From: Egicoccus sp. AB-alg2
Lineage (GTDB): Bacteria; Actinomycetota; Nitriliruptoria; Nitriliruptorales; Nitriliruptoraceae
Direction of reading: 5' to 3'
DNA length: 64,000 nt
Assembly: GCF_041821065.1 (NCBI RefSeq)
Contig: NZ_JBGUAX010000005.1
Coordinates: forward strand, 248,001 to 312,000
In this document: positions 1 through 8,837 of the stretch, in pieces
Layout of the letters: each line of letters begins with the position of its first letter
Numbering within the stretch: the stretch's first letter is position 1
Notes under the pieces: generated by a model
The model's database searches: none
What the model was told of the DNA's origin: nothing
The model's input: the letters and a program-made list of their open reading frames with translations, nothing else
Program-made: the position numbers and the translations under genes

Positions 1-784
1 CGTCCGTCTCGGCCAGCAAACGCGTCATGCTTCGCACGTACTGGTGAAGGTCGGGCAGGCGTGCCAGGTTCTCGACGACGAGGCGGTCGTCGACGTCGGC
101 GTAGTCGTGCACCAACACGTTGCGGAACCCGACCGCGCGGGCCATCGAGGTGGCGAGGACGTCATCGATGACGCCGGCGCCGGCCAGGAGACGGAACACG
201 TCGGCGTTGGACGCCGGCACGCCAAGCCCATCGGCGGCCGCCACATGCTGCGCCGCGTCGATACCGGCCTCGATCGCGGTCTGGAACGTGTACTCGAGGT
301 GGCCGAGCCGCACGTCGTCGGTCAGCAGGTCGTCCGCGTCCTGCTGCGCGTACTCCTCGAGCACACGCAGCCGCGCCGTCACCCGTCCGAGGACGGCGAG
401 CTGTCGGTCGGCGTCAACATGGGCACGCACGAAGTCGTCACGGTAACGCTGGCGCCTAAAGGCCTCGTCGAGGTGCCGCTTGCGCGTGTCTGCCTGCCAC
501 CGGACGCGCGCGGCCGGATCGTCGTCGAGGATAACCAGACCGGTCAGCGCGATCCGGCCTGCCAAGCCCTCGGGTGTGCGTCGCAGATCGACCAGATCGA
601 CGTCGTCCGGAAGCTCGCCGCGCAGCGCCCAGTCATCGATGGCTTCGTCGGCCCACACGACCAGGTCGAGGTCCGAATCCTCCCCCGCCGTGCCCTCGGC
701 GCGGCTCCCGAACACGAAGGCGAAGCGCATGCCGTGGCGCCGCAGGACTGCCTGCAGTCGGTCGGGCTCGACCGGAAGCTCCAT
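1..784 (-). CDS. MNT-HepT single-chain toxin-antitoxin protein (partial)
   Basis: The frame opens at ATG 784 and stays open for 261 codons to the window edge, so the C-terminus is missing. Residues 1-110 are a minimal nucleotidyltransferase (MntA-like) with GSR at 26-28 and SDLD at 37-40, the adenylylation motif. Residues from about 120 are a HepT-type HEPN domain with R221-x4-H226-x-Y228, the RNase motif whose tyrosine is AMPylated by MntA in characterised pairs. Toxin and antitoxin are normally two adjacent genes; here I see one continuous frame with no stop or restart between them. The role as toxin-antitoxin or phage-defence protein is inferred from the two families. Confidence 0.8.
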   Translation of the reverse strand, partial: MELPVEPDRLQAVLRRHGMRFAFVFGSRAEGTAGEDSDLDLVVWADEAIDDWALRGELPDDVDLVDLRRTPEGLAGRIALTGLVILDDDPAARVRWQADTRKRHLDEAFRRQRYRDDFVRAHVDADRQLAVLGRVTARLRVLEEYAQQDADDLLTDDVRLGHLEYTFQTAIEAGIDAAQHVAAADGLGVPASNADVFRLLAGAGVIDDVLATSMARAVGFRNVLVHDYADVDDRLVVENLARLPDLHQYVRSMTRLLAETD

Positions 785-1047
785 CGCCGCCAGGGTACTG
801 CCGGGCGGCGTCGGTTCCGCCGAGCCGCTCCGACTCCTCGTGTCCGGGCCGGGGCCGGACTCGCGGCCGCAGATCACGCGGCTGCGTCGAGGGTGGTCGT
901 GTCGTCCGTCGACGGACCACACCGGCTCGCGCGACCACGCCTCGGGGCGACGGCCGCGGCGCACGCGTGTGTGAGCAGCCGGCAGGAGAACCGGCCGACG
1001 GCGGGGAATCACCTGCCGGAAACTGCTGCCGGACCGGGAGATCCGCC

Positions 1048-3942
1048 GTGCGCCACCGTCGGCCCACGCTCGCCCTCGCCGCGCTGACCGCGGGGCTGAC
1101 GGCGTTGGTGCCGCTCGGGGACACGACGGCGCAGGCTGTCGAGGACCCGTTCGCCCCGGGCACCCGTGCCGCCGCCGAGGCCGCCGCCGGCCGGGCGTGG
1201 TCGCCGCCCGCGGCGCACCAACCGCCTGGCGTGCCCACCGACCGCTACGCGCTGGCGGGCGGCTGCTACGCGCTGCAGTCAGTCGCGACCGGCGGCTGGG
1301 TCGTGCGCGACGACGACGGTTACGCGGCCACGGCCCGTCGGCACCGCGACGCCGAGCGGTTCCACCTGCAGGCGACCGACCTCGGCCGCTACCTGCTGTA
1401 CGGCAGCGACACCCACCTCGTGGCCATCGCCGACGGGCTGGTCGGCGAGCTGGCCTCGGACCTGCCGGACACGCCCGTCGGCGGCCAGCTCGGTGGCCTG
1501 TCGCTGGGCATCACCGACGAGGTGGCGCGCGAGCTCGCGTCCGGGCCGCTCAGCACGCTGACGGGCCGCGGACGGGCGGTCGTCGCCGCGGCCTCGGCCG
1601 ACGTGCTCGCCGACTGGGAGCTGCAGGCGTCCGGCCGCCCGGGCCGCTTCCACCTCGCGTCGGTGCCGCTGCCGGACCTGCACCTCGTGGTCGCCAACGA
1701 TGGTCGTGTCGGGCTGGCCGAGGCCGCCGCGGCGGACGGCGCGGACACGGTCGCGTTCCGGCGGGTGGACGGCTGCGCGGGCTGGCCGGAGGTGGAGCTC
1801 GGCGTCGAGGGTCCGTACGTGCACGCGCCGACCCCGACCGGCGCCACACGCGGCCATCTCGACGCGCACCTGCACGGCATGGCGTTTGAGTTCCTGGGCG
1901 GCCGGGCCCGCTGCGGCCGTCCGTGGCATCCGTACGGCGTCGAGGCGGCGCTGCGCGGCTGCCCTGAGCACGACCTGCTGGGCGGGCGCACCCACGTGCT
2001 GGAGACGTTCCTGTCCGGGCGCGACCCCGTCGCCGGCCACGACACGACGGGGTGGCCGACGTTCGTGGACTGGCCGGCCCACGACTCGCTGACCTACGAG
2101 CAGACCTACCACCGGTGGCTGGAGCGGGCCTGGCGCGGCGGGCTGCGGCTGTACGTCAACCTGCTGGTCGACAACAACCAGCTGTGCAATGTGCACCCCT
2201 ACAAGCACAACAGCTGCAACGAGATGGACGGCGTGCGGCTGCAGGCCCAACGGCTGCGCGAGTTCGAGCGCTACGTCGACGCGCAGCACGGCGGTCCCGG
2301 CCGCGGCTGGCTGCGGATCGTCAGGGACCCGTTCGAGGCCAGGCGCGTGATCAACGAGGGCCGTCTCGCGGTCGTCATGGGCATCGAGGTGTCACGGCTG
2401 TTCGACTGTGGGACCGTGCGCGGCGTGGCGCGGTGCACCACCGACGAGATCGACGCACGGCTGGCCGAGGTCCACGACCTGGGCGTCCGGCAGATGGAGC
2501 TGGTCAACAAGTTCGACAACGCCTTCTCGGGCGTCGCCGGCGACAGCGGCCAGACCGGACTGCTGGTCAACGCCGCCAACGTGCTCGAGACCGGCAGCTT
2601 CTGGCGAATGGGCGCCTGCCCGGACCACGAGCACGTACACGAGGGCCCGCGCGGCGGCGACGACGACTACCGCGGCCACGACCGCACCCAGCCCAACCTC
2701 GGTGACGGCGCCGGCGTGCCCGACGAGTTGGTCGGCCGCGACGCGCTGGCGGGTGCGCTGCTCCAGGCGGCCGGCACGAGCGGAGTCGCACCGGTCTACG
2801 GGCCCGGCCCGCACTGCAACGAGCTCGGCCTGACCGACCTCGGCGAGCACCTGCTGCACCGCATGATGGAACGCGGGATGCTGTTCGACCCCGATCACAT
2901 GAGTGTTCGCGCTCGTCACGAGGCGATGCTGGTCATGGAGGAGGCCGACTACTCCGGGGTCGTTTCGAGCCACAGCTGGGCCGATGACGACTTCTACCGC
3001 CGCATCCTCGCGTTGGGTGGCGTGGTAACGCCGATGGCGGGCGGCTCGAGCGGGTTCGTGGACGCGTGGCGTGACCTGCGCGGCTGGGCCGACCCGCGGT
3101 TCGGGTTCGGCCTCGGGTACGGCAGCGACATCAACGGCTTCGCCACCCAGGGCGGCCCGCGCGGCGGCGAGGATCCGGTCATCTACCCGTTCGAGGGGTT
3201 CGGCGGGGTCAGCATCGACCGGCAGATCAGCGGCCAGCGGATGTTCGACGTCAACGTGGACGGCGTCGCCCACTACGGGCTGTACCCGGACTGGATCGAG
3301 GACCTACGCCGCCAAGCCGGCGAGGACATCGTCGCCGACCTCGAACGCGGCCCGGAGACCTACCTGCAGACGTGGGAGCGGGCGCTGGGGGGCACACCGA
3401 ACGCCTGCCGTGCGGACGTGGCCGGCCTCGACGACCGTGCCAGGGCAGGCGTCCGTGGCGGGCAGCCGGCCGAGCAGGTGCTGCTGACACTGGGGCAGCC
3501 GGCGGTCCGCGGCCACGACGCCTGGACCTACTGCATCGATGGCGGCCGCCGCGCGACGGTCGGATTCGGGTCCGACGGTCGCGTGACGGACGTCGAGGTG
3601 GTCGCGTCGGACGGCGCCGCGCTGCCGGGCGAGGGTGCCGATGCTCCGCCGGCCGTCGGTGGCGAAGGTGCGGGGCCCGGCGCGGGCGGCGACGGAGGTG
3701 CCGGCGCGGGTGACGGCGGCTCAGCGGCCGGTTCGGCGGTCGAGTCCGCGGGCGGCACGGAGCCAGTGGCCGACGTCGCGTTCGATGAGCACGACCACGT
3801 CCACGTCGCTACCGAGCTCGCCTCGGCCCCCGCCGGCGCTACGTCAGGCCGGCACCCGGCGCCGATGATCGTGCTGGCACTCGGCCTTGCCGGTGTGGGC
3901 ATCCACGCGCTGAAGGACCGCCACCGTGCCGGGACGCCGTAG
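1048..3942 (+). CDS. Secreted amidohydrolase-superfamily protein, membrane-dipeptidase-like
   Basis: About 964 residues from GTG 1048, chosen because GGGAG lies 7 bases upstream and it opens a signal peptide with an AQA cleavage site near residue 30. The N-terminal 250 residues look like a beta-rich binding module. Next comes an amidohydrolase-type metal set: DAHLHG (H274, H276), DPDHMS (H617), SSHSW (H642) and GYGSDINGF (D694). The order HxH...H...H...D fits a TIM-barrel metallohydrolase such as M19 dipeptidases, though the inserts are larger than usual. The C-terminus has a Gly/Ala-rich linker, one hydrophobic segment and a basic tail, suggesting cell-surface anchoring. The substrate is unknown. 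Confidence 0.65.
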   Translation: MRHRRPTLALAALTAGLTALVPLGDTTAQAVEDPFAPGTRAAAEAAAGRAWSPPAAHQPPGVPTDRYALAGGCYALQSVATGGWVVRDDDGYAATARRHRDAERFHLQATDLGRYLLYGSDTHLVAIADGLVGELASDLPDTPVGGQLGGLSLGITDEVARELASGPLSTLTGRGRAVVAAASADVLADWELQASGRPGRFHLASVPLPDLHLVVANDGRVGLAEAAAADGADTVAFRRVDGCAGWPEVELGVEGPYVHAPTPTGATRGHLDAHLHGMAFEFLGGRARCGRPWHPYGVEAALRGCPEHDLLGGRTHVLETFLSGRDPVAGHDTTGWPTFVDWPAHDSLTYEQTYHRWLERAWRGGLRLYVNLLVDNNQLCNVHPYKHNSCNEMDGVRLQAQRLREFERYVDAQHGGPGRGWLRIVRDPFEARRVINEGRLAVVMGIEVSRLFDCGTVRGVARCTTDEIDARLAEVHDLGVRQMELVNKFDNAFSGVAGDSGQTGLLVNAANVLETGSFWRMGACPDHEHVHEGPRGGDDDYRGHDRTQPNLGDGAGVPDELVGRDALAGALLQAAGTSGVAPVYGPGPHCNELGLTDLGEHLLHRMMERGMLFDPDHMSVRARHEAMLVMEEADYSGVVSSHSWADDDFYRRILALGGVVTPMAGGSSGFVDAWRDLRGWADPRFGFGLGYGSDINGFATQGGPRGGEDPVIYPFEGFGGVSIDRQISGQRMFDVNVDGVAHYGLYPDWIEDLRRQAGEDIVADLERGPETYLQTWERALGGTPNACRADVAGLDDRARAGVRGGQPAEQVLLTLGQPAVRGHDAWTYCIDGGRRATVGFGSDGRVTDVEVVASDGAALPGEGADAPPAVGGEGAGPGAGGDGGAGAGDGGSAAGSAVESAGGTEPVADVAFDEHDHVHVATELASAPAGATSGRHPAPMIVLALGLAGVGIHALKDRHRAGTP

Positions 3943-3980
3943 CGGGCCATGCTCGTCGACCACCGCCGTAGGAGTGCCGG

Positions 3981-4168
3981 TCACGATTCGGCCAGCGGCC
4001 GGGTGCGACGGCACGTCGGGAAGGTCACACAGCCGAGGAAGGCTCGCCGTCGCGTCTGCGGGTGCGCACGACCATGTCGGCACCGCAGCCACACGACGGA
4101 TCCTTCTCCGCGTGCACGCCGCTGACGGTGAGCGGGTCTTGAGGTTGTGCCCCCGACGGCCCCGACAT
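3981..4168 (-). pseudogene. Frameshifted topoisomerase-type C4 zinc ribbon
   Basis: On the minus strand one frame reads PSCGCGADMVVRTRRRDGE and stops. The adjacent frame continues with FLGCVTFPTCRRTRPL and stops at 3981. Joined, they match the zinc ribbon of topoisomerase I and many NERD nucleases (C..CG..MV.RT.RR...F.GC..FP.C). A single-base indel near 4035-4045 separates the halves. The piece lies 37 bp downstream of the DUF4268 gene on the same strand, and the start at 4168 is only the nearest upstream ATG. It could be a decayed gene, an error in the assembly, or a programmed frameshift. Confidence 0.55.
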
Positions 4169-4205
4169 CCAGGAAGACTGCAGTCCCGGCGCCACTCGGC
4201 CAGCC

Positions 4206-5162
4206 CTACCCGAGCCTGATCGATGGAGCGACAGAATCGACGGCGGCACGCAGCCGCCTCCCGGTGTCGAAGAACCAGTCGATGTACTCATCATGCAGGT
4301 CGCCGTTGGTCACATCGCCGTCTCCGTAATCGGCGACCCGGCACGCACGCTTCCCGGGCAGGTCCTCCCAGGAGAGCGACCCACCGTAGACCTCCTCGAG
4401 CATTGTCCGGTGCGTTGCGAGCTGCTCGAACAACGACCGGTTCAGCTCCTCATCGCCGAAATCGATGTAGAGCTCCGTCCGGAGCTTGCCGCCAGCTGCG
4501 AAGCTCGCGGAGTAGTAGGAGCCACCCTTGAAGGGACACGCCATCGAGAACCAGTTGGCGATCTGAGGCTTGGTTGCATTCGTCCAACCTGGGAACTCGA
4601 CCTTGACACGATCGAGGAAGCGGGTCCAGAACTCTCGATACAGGGGCGCCTTCCCAGCCTGTTGGGCCGTCGACTTCGTTGCTGCCGTGACCTGTGCGTG
4701 CCAATCGTTCGGTTGTGCTCGCAGCTTGATCAGCGGAGCCGGCGCGGACGACCCGATCCTGACCACCGAGATCTCGACGCCGAAGAACCGTGTGTCCTCC
4801 CCGCCGAGGTTGTTGAGGAAATCCAGTGCCTGGCGATGCTCCTCTCTGAACGTCGGCGCCACCCAGACGACGGTGCGTGCGTCCGTACCGGCCGCGTACG
4901 TGACCAGCTGACCTAGGTGCCCGTGATCGGTGGCCGTCAGTTGGTTCTCCACGATGAGCACGCAGTTGTTCGTCAGGTCGCGGCCGACGAGGTCGAGGTT
5001 GAAGCCGCCGACCGGATGCTCCGCTGCGCTCAGCTCGATGTCGATCCCGAGTGCGTCGGCTAGCACATCCGCGTTCTCGAGCAGCCACGGCGTGAAATCG
5101 TGAGCCTCGTGTTGCCAGACGTCGCGGGGATCGATTTGCTGCAGACGACCTAGTTCGAGCAT
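4206..5162 (-). CDS. DUF4268-type PD-(D/E)XK nuclease-like protein
   Basis: 318 residues. The N-terminal half resembles the NucS/DUF91-like fold seen in DUF4268 proteins: FNLDLVG with D57, then IVENQ with E72 and Q74, in which glutamine replaces the usual catalytic lysine, and a helix with Q85. The C-terminal half (about 180-318) matches DUF4268 in its FWTRFLDRVK and W/Y-rich segments. Such proteins are common near restriction systems. The start ATG has GGAGAAAG upstream and overlaps the end of the NERD gene by 13 bp, so the two are probably co-translated. The missing lysine leaves cleavage activity open. Confidence 0.7.
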   Translation of the reverse strand: MLELGRLQQIDPRDVWQHEAHDFTPWLLENADVLADALGIDIELSAAEHPVGGFNLDLVGRDLTNNCVLIVENQLTATDHGHLGQLVTYAAGTDARTVVWVAPTFREEHRQALDFLNNLGGEDTRFFGVEISVVRIGSSAPAPLIKLRAQPNDWHAQVTAATKSTAQQAGKAPLYREFWTRFLDRVKVEFPGWTNATKPQIANWFSMACPFKGGSYYSASFAAGGKLRTELYIDFGDEELNRSLFEQLATHRTMLEEVYGGSLSWEDLPGKRACRVADYGDGDVTNGDLHDEYIDWFFDTGRRLRAAVDSVAPSIRLG

Positions 5163-6019
5163 CTTCGGTTCTTTCTCCGGTACGTGCGCTTCGAATCTAG
5201 GCCAAGGAGCTCACGGGTAGAAGGTGACTCCGAGGCGGGCGGAAGCTCGGCGTGCTCGTTCGGCAGTTCTGCAGCCGCGTCGCTGTCGCCCTCCGCGACA
5301 ATGGCGTCGATCGCCTGCTGCGCCGGCCAGTCGAGCTCCAATCGGCTCGCAGCGTCCTCCATCCGTGCTAACCAGTCCCTTGCGTTAGCTCCTGCGACGA
5401 TCCGTGTGCGCCCGCGCTTCTGAGGTCGATCACCGAGGCGCTTCACGATGCCTGGCCCCCACACCACGAGCAAGGGGATGACCTCCCGGGCCACCCCACG
5501 AGACGCCAGTTCGTCGCGGAGACGCTTCGCCTGACGGTCGGTCTGCCCAGCCGCGCCACGTAGAAATCGCTCGACATCGGAGCGCGCGGTCCACTTGCTC
5601 TCGATCGCGTACACGCGACCGGGGCCCACCGCGACGTGGTCGACGTCACCGACCCCGGTAAGGGGCACGTGGTGGTAGACGGCCCAACGCCGTGGTTGCA
5701 GACGCCTCAGCTCAAGCGCGGTCCATTCCTCGGCATCGGCACCCATGGAGCGGTGAGCGACGCCGGTAGCAACGAAGAACAGCAGGGCGAAGAAGGGAAG
5801 CAGGCCGACCATCACTCCGACGTTGAAGCCGACGACGCTGGCGTTGGCACCGAGCGCACTGGTTCCGACGCCCGCCAGCGCCGTCAGGCACCCGTGGAAG
5901 CCGAGGAACCCAGCTATCCGGCCCCGGTTCGTCTTGGCCGCTTTCCATGCTTCCTCGCGAAGCATGCGGCGGACGTGTCGACCGGCACGCTTGGGCGACC
6001 GCGGATCTGCCCTGCGCAT
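5150..6019 (-). CDS. NERD-domain membrane protein
   Basis: 289 residues. Two hydrophobic segments at about 38-58 and 64-86 are followed by a NERD domain: EEWTALELRRL near 97-107, GDVDHVAVGP with D127, and AIESKW with E140 and K142. This is the D...ExK pattern of PD-(D/E)XK nucleases. The tail is acidic then basic. NERD proteins are thought to act on DNA and often carry helicase or zinc-ribbon modules; here a zinc ribbon lies two genes downstream as a broken fragment. The ATG has GGGGAG upstream. It probably leads a short operon with the DUF4268 gene. Function in defence is inferred. Confidence 0.75.
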   Translation of the reverse strand: MRRADPRSPKRAGRHVRRMLREEAWKAAKTNRGRIAGFLGFHGCLTALAGVGTSALGANASVVGFNVGVMVGLLPFFALLFFVATGVAHRSMGADAEEWTALELRRLQPRRWAVYHHVPLTGVGDVDHVAVGPGRVYAIESKWTARSDVERFLRGAAGQTDRQAKRLRDELASRGVAREVIPLLVVWGPGIVKRLGDRPQKRGRTRIVAGANARDWLARMEDAASRLELDWPAQQAIDAIVAEGDSDAAAELPNEHAELPPASESPSTRELLGLDSKRTYRRKNRRCSN

Positions 6020-6083
6020 GAACTCCCCGTCGCTCTTTGGAGGCGCATCTCATCGCCGTTGGAGCCGGTGAACGCCGCCGCGC

Positions 6084-6515
6084 TCAGACGTCGGTCGACG
6101 GAATTGCGGGGCGGTCGCTCGCCTGCAGCGGAGCCGGTGTTGCTCCGCCTAGATGTCCGACCACGCTGGTTCCGCCCTGAAAGGCAGGACCAGACGTGAA
6201 AGCGGGGTCGAAGTCCGTGTTCTCGACGATCCAGCGGTGAACGCGGGGAATCACCCAGAAGCTGTAGACCCCCAGGGTGATCACGGTCAGCGCGAACCAC
6301 TTGAGCCAGTGACCGAAGAGCCCCGTCCCGGTCCCGAGGAAGATCAGACGATGGCCGTTGACGTAGGTGTGCTTCGCGCGCCAGCGCTGCTGCAGCACGA
6401 TCGCGAACGGCGTCGCGATCCCGAGCGTGCAGACGATTACGAGGAAGGCGAGGATGCCCGTCCCGAGGTAGGTGCCGGCCCCGCCGTCGAAGCGGAAGGT
6501 TGTCGAACGCCCCAT
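6084..6515 (-). CDS. Small membrane protein, DUF898 (YjgN)-like
   Basis: 143 residues from ATG 6515, picked because GGGAG precedes it and the upstream in-frame extension is basic and unlike a protein start. It begins FRFDGGAGTYLGTGILAF, has two or three membrane segments, and contains QRWRAKHTYVNGHRL and YSFWVIPRVHRWIVENT. These resemble one repeat of DUF898/YjgN proteins. The function is unknown. It precedes the NERD gene by 64 bp on the same strand, so it may share its transcript. Confidence 0.65.
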   Translation of the reverse strand: MGRSTTFRFDGGAGTYLGTGILAFLVIVCTLGIATPFAIVLQQRWRAKHTYVNGHRLIFLGTGTGLFGHWLKWFALTVITLGVYSFWVIPRVHRWIVENTDFDPAFTSGPAFQGGTSVVGHLGGATPAPLQASDRPAIPSTDV

Positions 6516-6936
6516 GTGGTTTCTCCCGTGTTTCGGTGAGCGCGGTCGGCTGATGCGCCGCGAACGCAGATCCGCATTACCGCCCACGTCGGCCTTGGCC
6601 CCGCCCGGCAAAGCATTGGAGGCCGCTGCGTCGACAACTTCACCGAGCCTTCAGTCCGCTGGGTTAGCGCACGTGCTCGGCATGTGCTGACTCCCCGCCA
6701 TCCCCGCCCCTTCGCCGAAGCGCGTCAGCTGGGAAGACGTCGCGCGGACGACGGCGAGCAACGACCTCTGCTCGACCAGCACGCGACATCGCACTGCCAT
6801 CTCGAAGCCCCGAGTCAGGTTGGTGTCACGGGGTGGCTCCATGCAGCAGCGCGAGCGATGGGCGAACCGTGCCGATCCGCCATCCGGCCCGAATGGAACA
6901 GAGCAGGGGTCATCTCTCCGGCTGCCGACCGCGATC
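6516..6936. other. Intergenic stretch without a recognised gene
   Basis: About 420 bp between two minus-strand genes. The base composition looks less GC-rich than the surroundings. A 63-codon minus-strand frame at 6651-6842 has no recognisable motif and no good ribosome binding site. The promoter of the DUF898-like gene must lie here, but I cannot place it. Confidence 0.5.
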
Positions 6937-8028
6937 TCAGGCTTCCGGCGGATGCTCGAGCAAGGCCTCCAGGGCCCGGGTCAATCGCTGGATGCCCTCG
7001 TCGCCGTATTCCGTAATGGGGAGCCCTGGATGCTTGCGGAAGTCCGCGGCCAGAACCTCCTCCCGAACTGCGGCGAAGCCAGGCAGTTCGGTCAGGCGAT
7101 CGAGCATCGCCTCCAGCGCTACTCGCGGTCGCTTCCGAGCCCAGCCGAAGGCGACACGCACCACGATGCCGCCCTCTGTGACCACGATCCGACATGGTTG
7201 GACCGCTCCCTCGGGTGCCTCGAAGACGAAGGTGCAGGCCGGCTTGTTCCCCTCGCCCCAGTAGAAGTAGCTCACCCGGGGCGCCGCCCAGTCGTAGAGC
7301 GTCTGGAGGAGTCGCCGCTCCTCGGCCGCCGCCCGCTCTTCCACCGCATCGAAGAAAGTGCTCTCGCTCCACCGATTGACGGAACTGCGTGCGGATTGCT
7401 TGCGGCGCGCCGACTCCTCGCCGAAGGTGTTGGGTGGGAGGATCTCAACTCCCTCCACCTTGGCATAGCGGAACTCGAGGACGATGACTTCGAGCGCGCT
7501 CGTCGTATGGGCATTGAGGTACTCGACCGCTCGCTTGAGATCCTCGGTGATCTCGTCCACGGCGAAGACCAGTCGGAAGACACCGTCGGTCAGGTTGGTC
7601 GCCAGACGCGCGCGGAAGTCGTCAGGTTCGAAGTTCTCTTCGCCGGCTACGGCACGCGCGAGCTCGGCCAGTGCCGATCCCGTCCGGCTTCGCACGACCG
7701 AGTCCAGCATGTCGTAGGACATCCCCCAGAGGCCGCCCGCATAGCCGAGCAGCTGGCCCACGACGGCGCGACGGATCTCCGGATTGCGGTTGAGCTTGGC
7801 CTCCACGAGCGTGATCGCACCATCGAGGTCGATCAACAAGACGTCGAGGTACCCCGCATTGGGAAGGGCGAACTCGCGCAACGCCACCACGGAAGCGGGA
7901 GCACCGACGAGCTCGGGCGACTCCACCACCAGGGCCTGGAGCTCGCCTTCGTTCTCGTACGTCGTCACGCCGGGGGGCTCCCAGACTCGCCCGGGTTCTG
8001 ATGAGCACGTCTCCACCTTCCGTCCCAT
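6937..8028 (-). CDS. NucS-like PD-(D/E)XK nuclease, defence-associated
   Basis: 363 residues from ATG 8028. Near residues 50-100 it has LDVLLID (D62), LVEAKLNRN (E76, K78) and VVGQLLGYAGGL (Q92), the D...ExK...Q pattern of NucS/DUF91-type endonuclease domains. Residues 120-230 hold a helical section with FRLVFAVDEITEDLKRAVEYLN, and the rest is an unrecognised domain rich in aromatic residues (YFYWGEGNK). Such proteins recur beside McrBC and other restriction loci. It lies 116 bp downstream of the McrBC-type operon on the same strand and could be a separate unit or a distal member. Confidence 0.7.
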   Translation of the reverse strand: MGRKVETCSSEPGRVWEPPGVTTYENEGELQALVVESPELVGAPASVVALREFALPNAGYLDVLLIDLDGAITLVEAKLNRNPEIRRAVVGQLLGYAGGLWGMSYDMLDSVVRSRTGSALAELARAVAGEENFEPDDFRARLATNLTDGVFRLVFAVDEITEDLKRAVEYLNAHTTSALEVIVLEFRYAKVEGVEILPPNTFGEESARRKQSARSSVNRWSESTFFDAVEERAAAEERRLLQTLYDWAAPRVSYFYWGEGNKPACTFVFEAPEGAVQPCRIVVTEGGIVVRVAFGWARKRPRVALEAMLDRLTELPGFAAVREEVLAADFRKHPGLPITEYGDEGIQRLTRALEALLEHPPEA

Positions 8029-8144
8029 GATCGCACCGCGCACTCCGACGCGACCCTTCGCATGCATGGCCCCGCGAGAGGGTCGCCAGGGAGCCGAAGC
8101 TCGTCGACAGCGGGGCACGTCACCGTTGTCGTCCACACTTCGGG

Positions 8145-8837
8145 TCAGCGAAGCACGTGACGGCAGAACTCGTCGACGGCCGCGCGGTTGGGCGCCTCGT
8201 ATATGTGGTTCACGTTCCACAGGCCGGAGCGGCGGATCGCGTCGCGGTTCGCGTGGTGGCCGAGCCACGTCTGGGACGGAGGATCGAGGGATTCTCGCCC
8301 GGCATCCGACAGCAGCGCGATGAGACCCGCCTCGATCACCCGACGATCGGCTCGCTCCGGCACGTCGAGCCACAGCACGGGCATTGCTCCGATGAACCGG
8401 CTGACGGCGCGTTCGAGCTCGGCCTCCTGGTTGCGGACTTCGCGGCTGGCATTCGAGCCACGCCCCCACGTCGGCGCGGCACCCGGCCAGCCGTCACGGG
8501 CGATCAGCGCAGTTCCGACGTGGAGCCGGAAGACGGAACCGCGATGATTGCCACCGCCGGGATTCGTGCCACCGACGGAGCCGCGGTGCTGTGCCAGTCG
8601 CGTCCAGAGCCGGGTCTTCGACGTCGCGGTCAGTGCGTGGGTCCCCACGCGCGTCACACGCGGCGTCACGCCGTCCTCCCGGTACTCCCCCGCCTCGAAG
8701 AATAGATACACGCCCTGGTCGGGCCATCCGGACCTTCCGGTTGCGTCTGCCAGCTGGCGGGCGCCGTCCAGGCGCGTACGAAGCTCGCCGATCGCGGCGT
8801 ACAGCTCGTCCAGCGCTGCCCGGCGATCAAGGCTCAT
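8145..8837 (-). CDS. GIY-YIG-like protein, last gene of McrBC-type operon
   Basis: 230 residues from ATG 8837, which overlaps the stop of the preceding gene by 4 bp (ATGA). GVYLFF at 42-47 and RVGTHA at 63-68 occupy the positions of GIY and YIG. A conserved arginine follows in SKTRLWTRLAQHRG, and a glutamate lies in VIEAGLIALL. This is the layout of divergent GIY-YIG nuclease domains found in restriction gene clusters. Residues 95-150 form an insert with GWPGAAPTWGRGSN. Whether it cuts DNA or only binds is not visible from sequence. Confidence 0.65.
   Translation of the reverse strand: MSLDRRAALDELYAAIGELRTRLDGARQLADATGRSGWPDQGVYLFFEAGEYREDGVTPRVTRVGTHALTATSKTRLWTRLAQHRGSVGGTNPGGGNHRGSVFRLHVGTALIARDGWPGAAPTWGRGSNASREVRNQEAELERAVSRFIGAMPVLWLDVPERADRRVIEAGLIALLSDAGRESLDPPSQTWLGHHANRDAIRRSGLWNVNHIYEAPNRAAVDEFCRHVLR

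Noticed and set aside
904-917. 14-bp palindrome GTCCGTCGACGGAC between the first two genes
   Set aside because: A single palindrome without neighbouring copies; chance in GC-rich DNA cannot be excluded.
3944-4000. PAAR-like reading (GRIVTGTPTAVVDEHG) on the minus strand
   Set aside because: It is short, lacks the second PAAR repeat, and the neighbouring zinc-ribbon frame explains the region better.
6651-6842. 63-codon minus-strand frame
   Set aside because: No recognisable domain or start signal.
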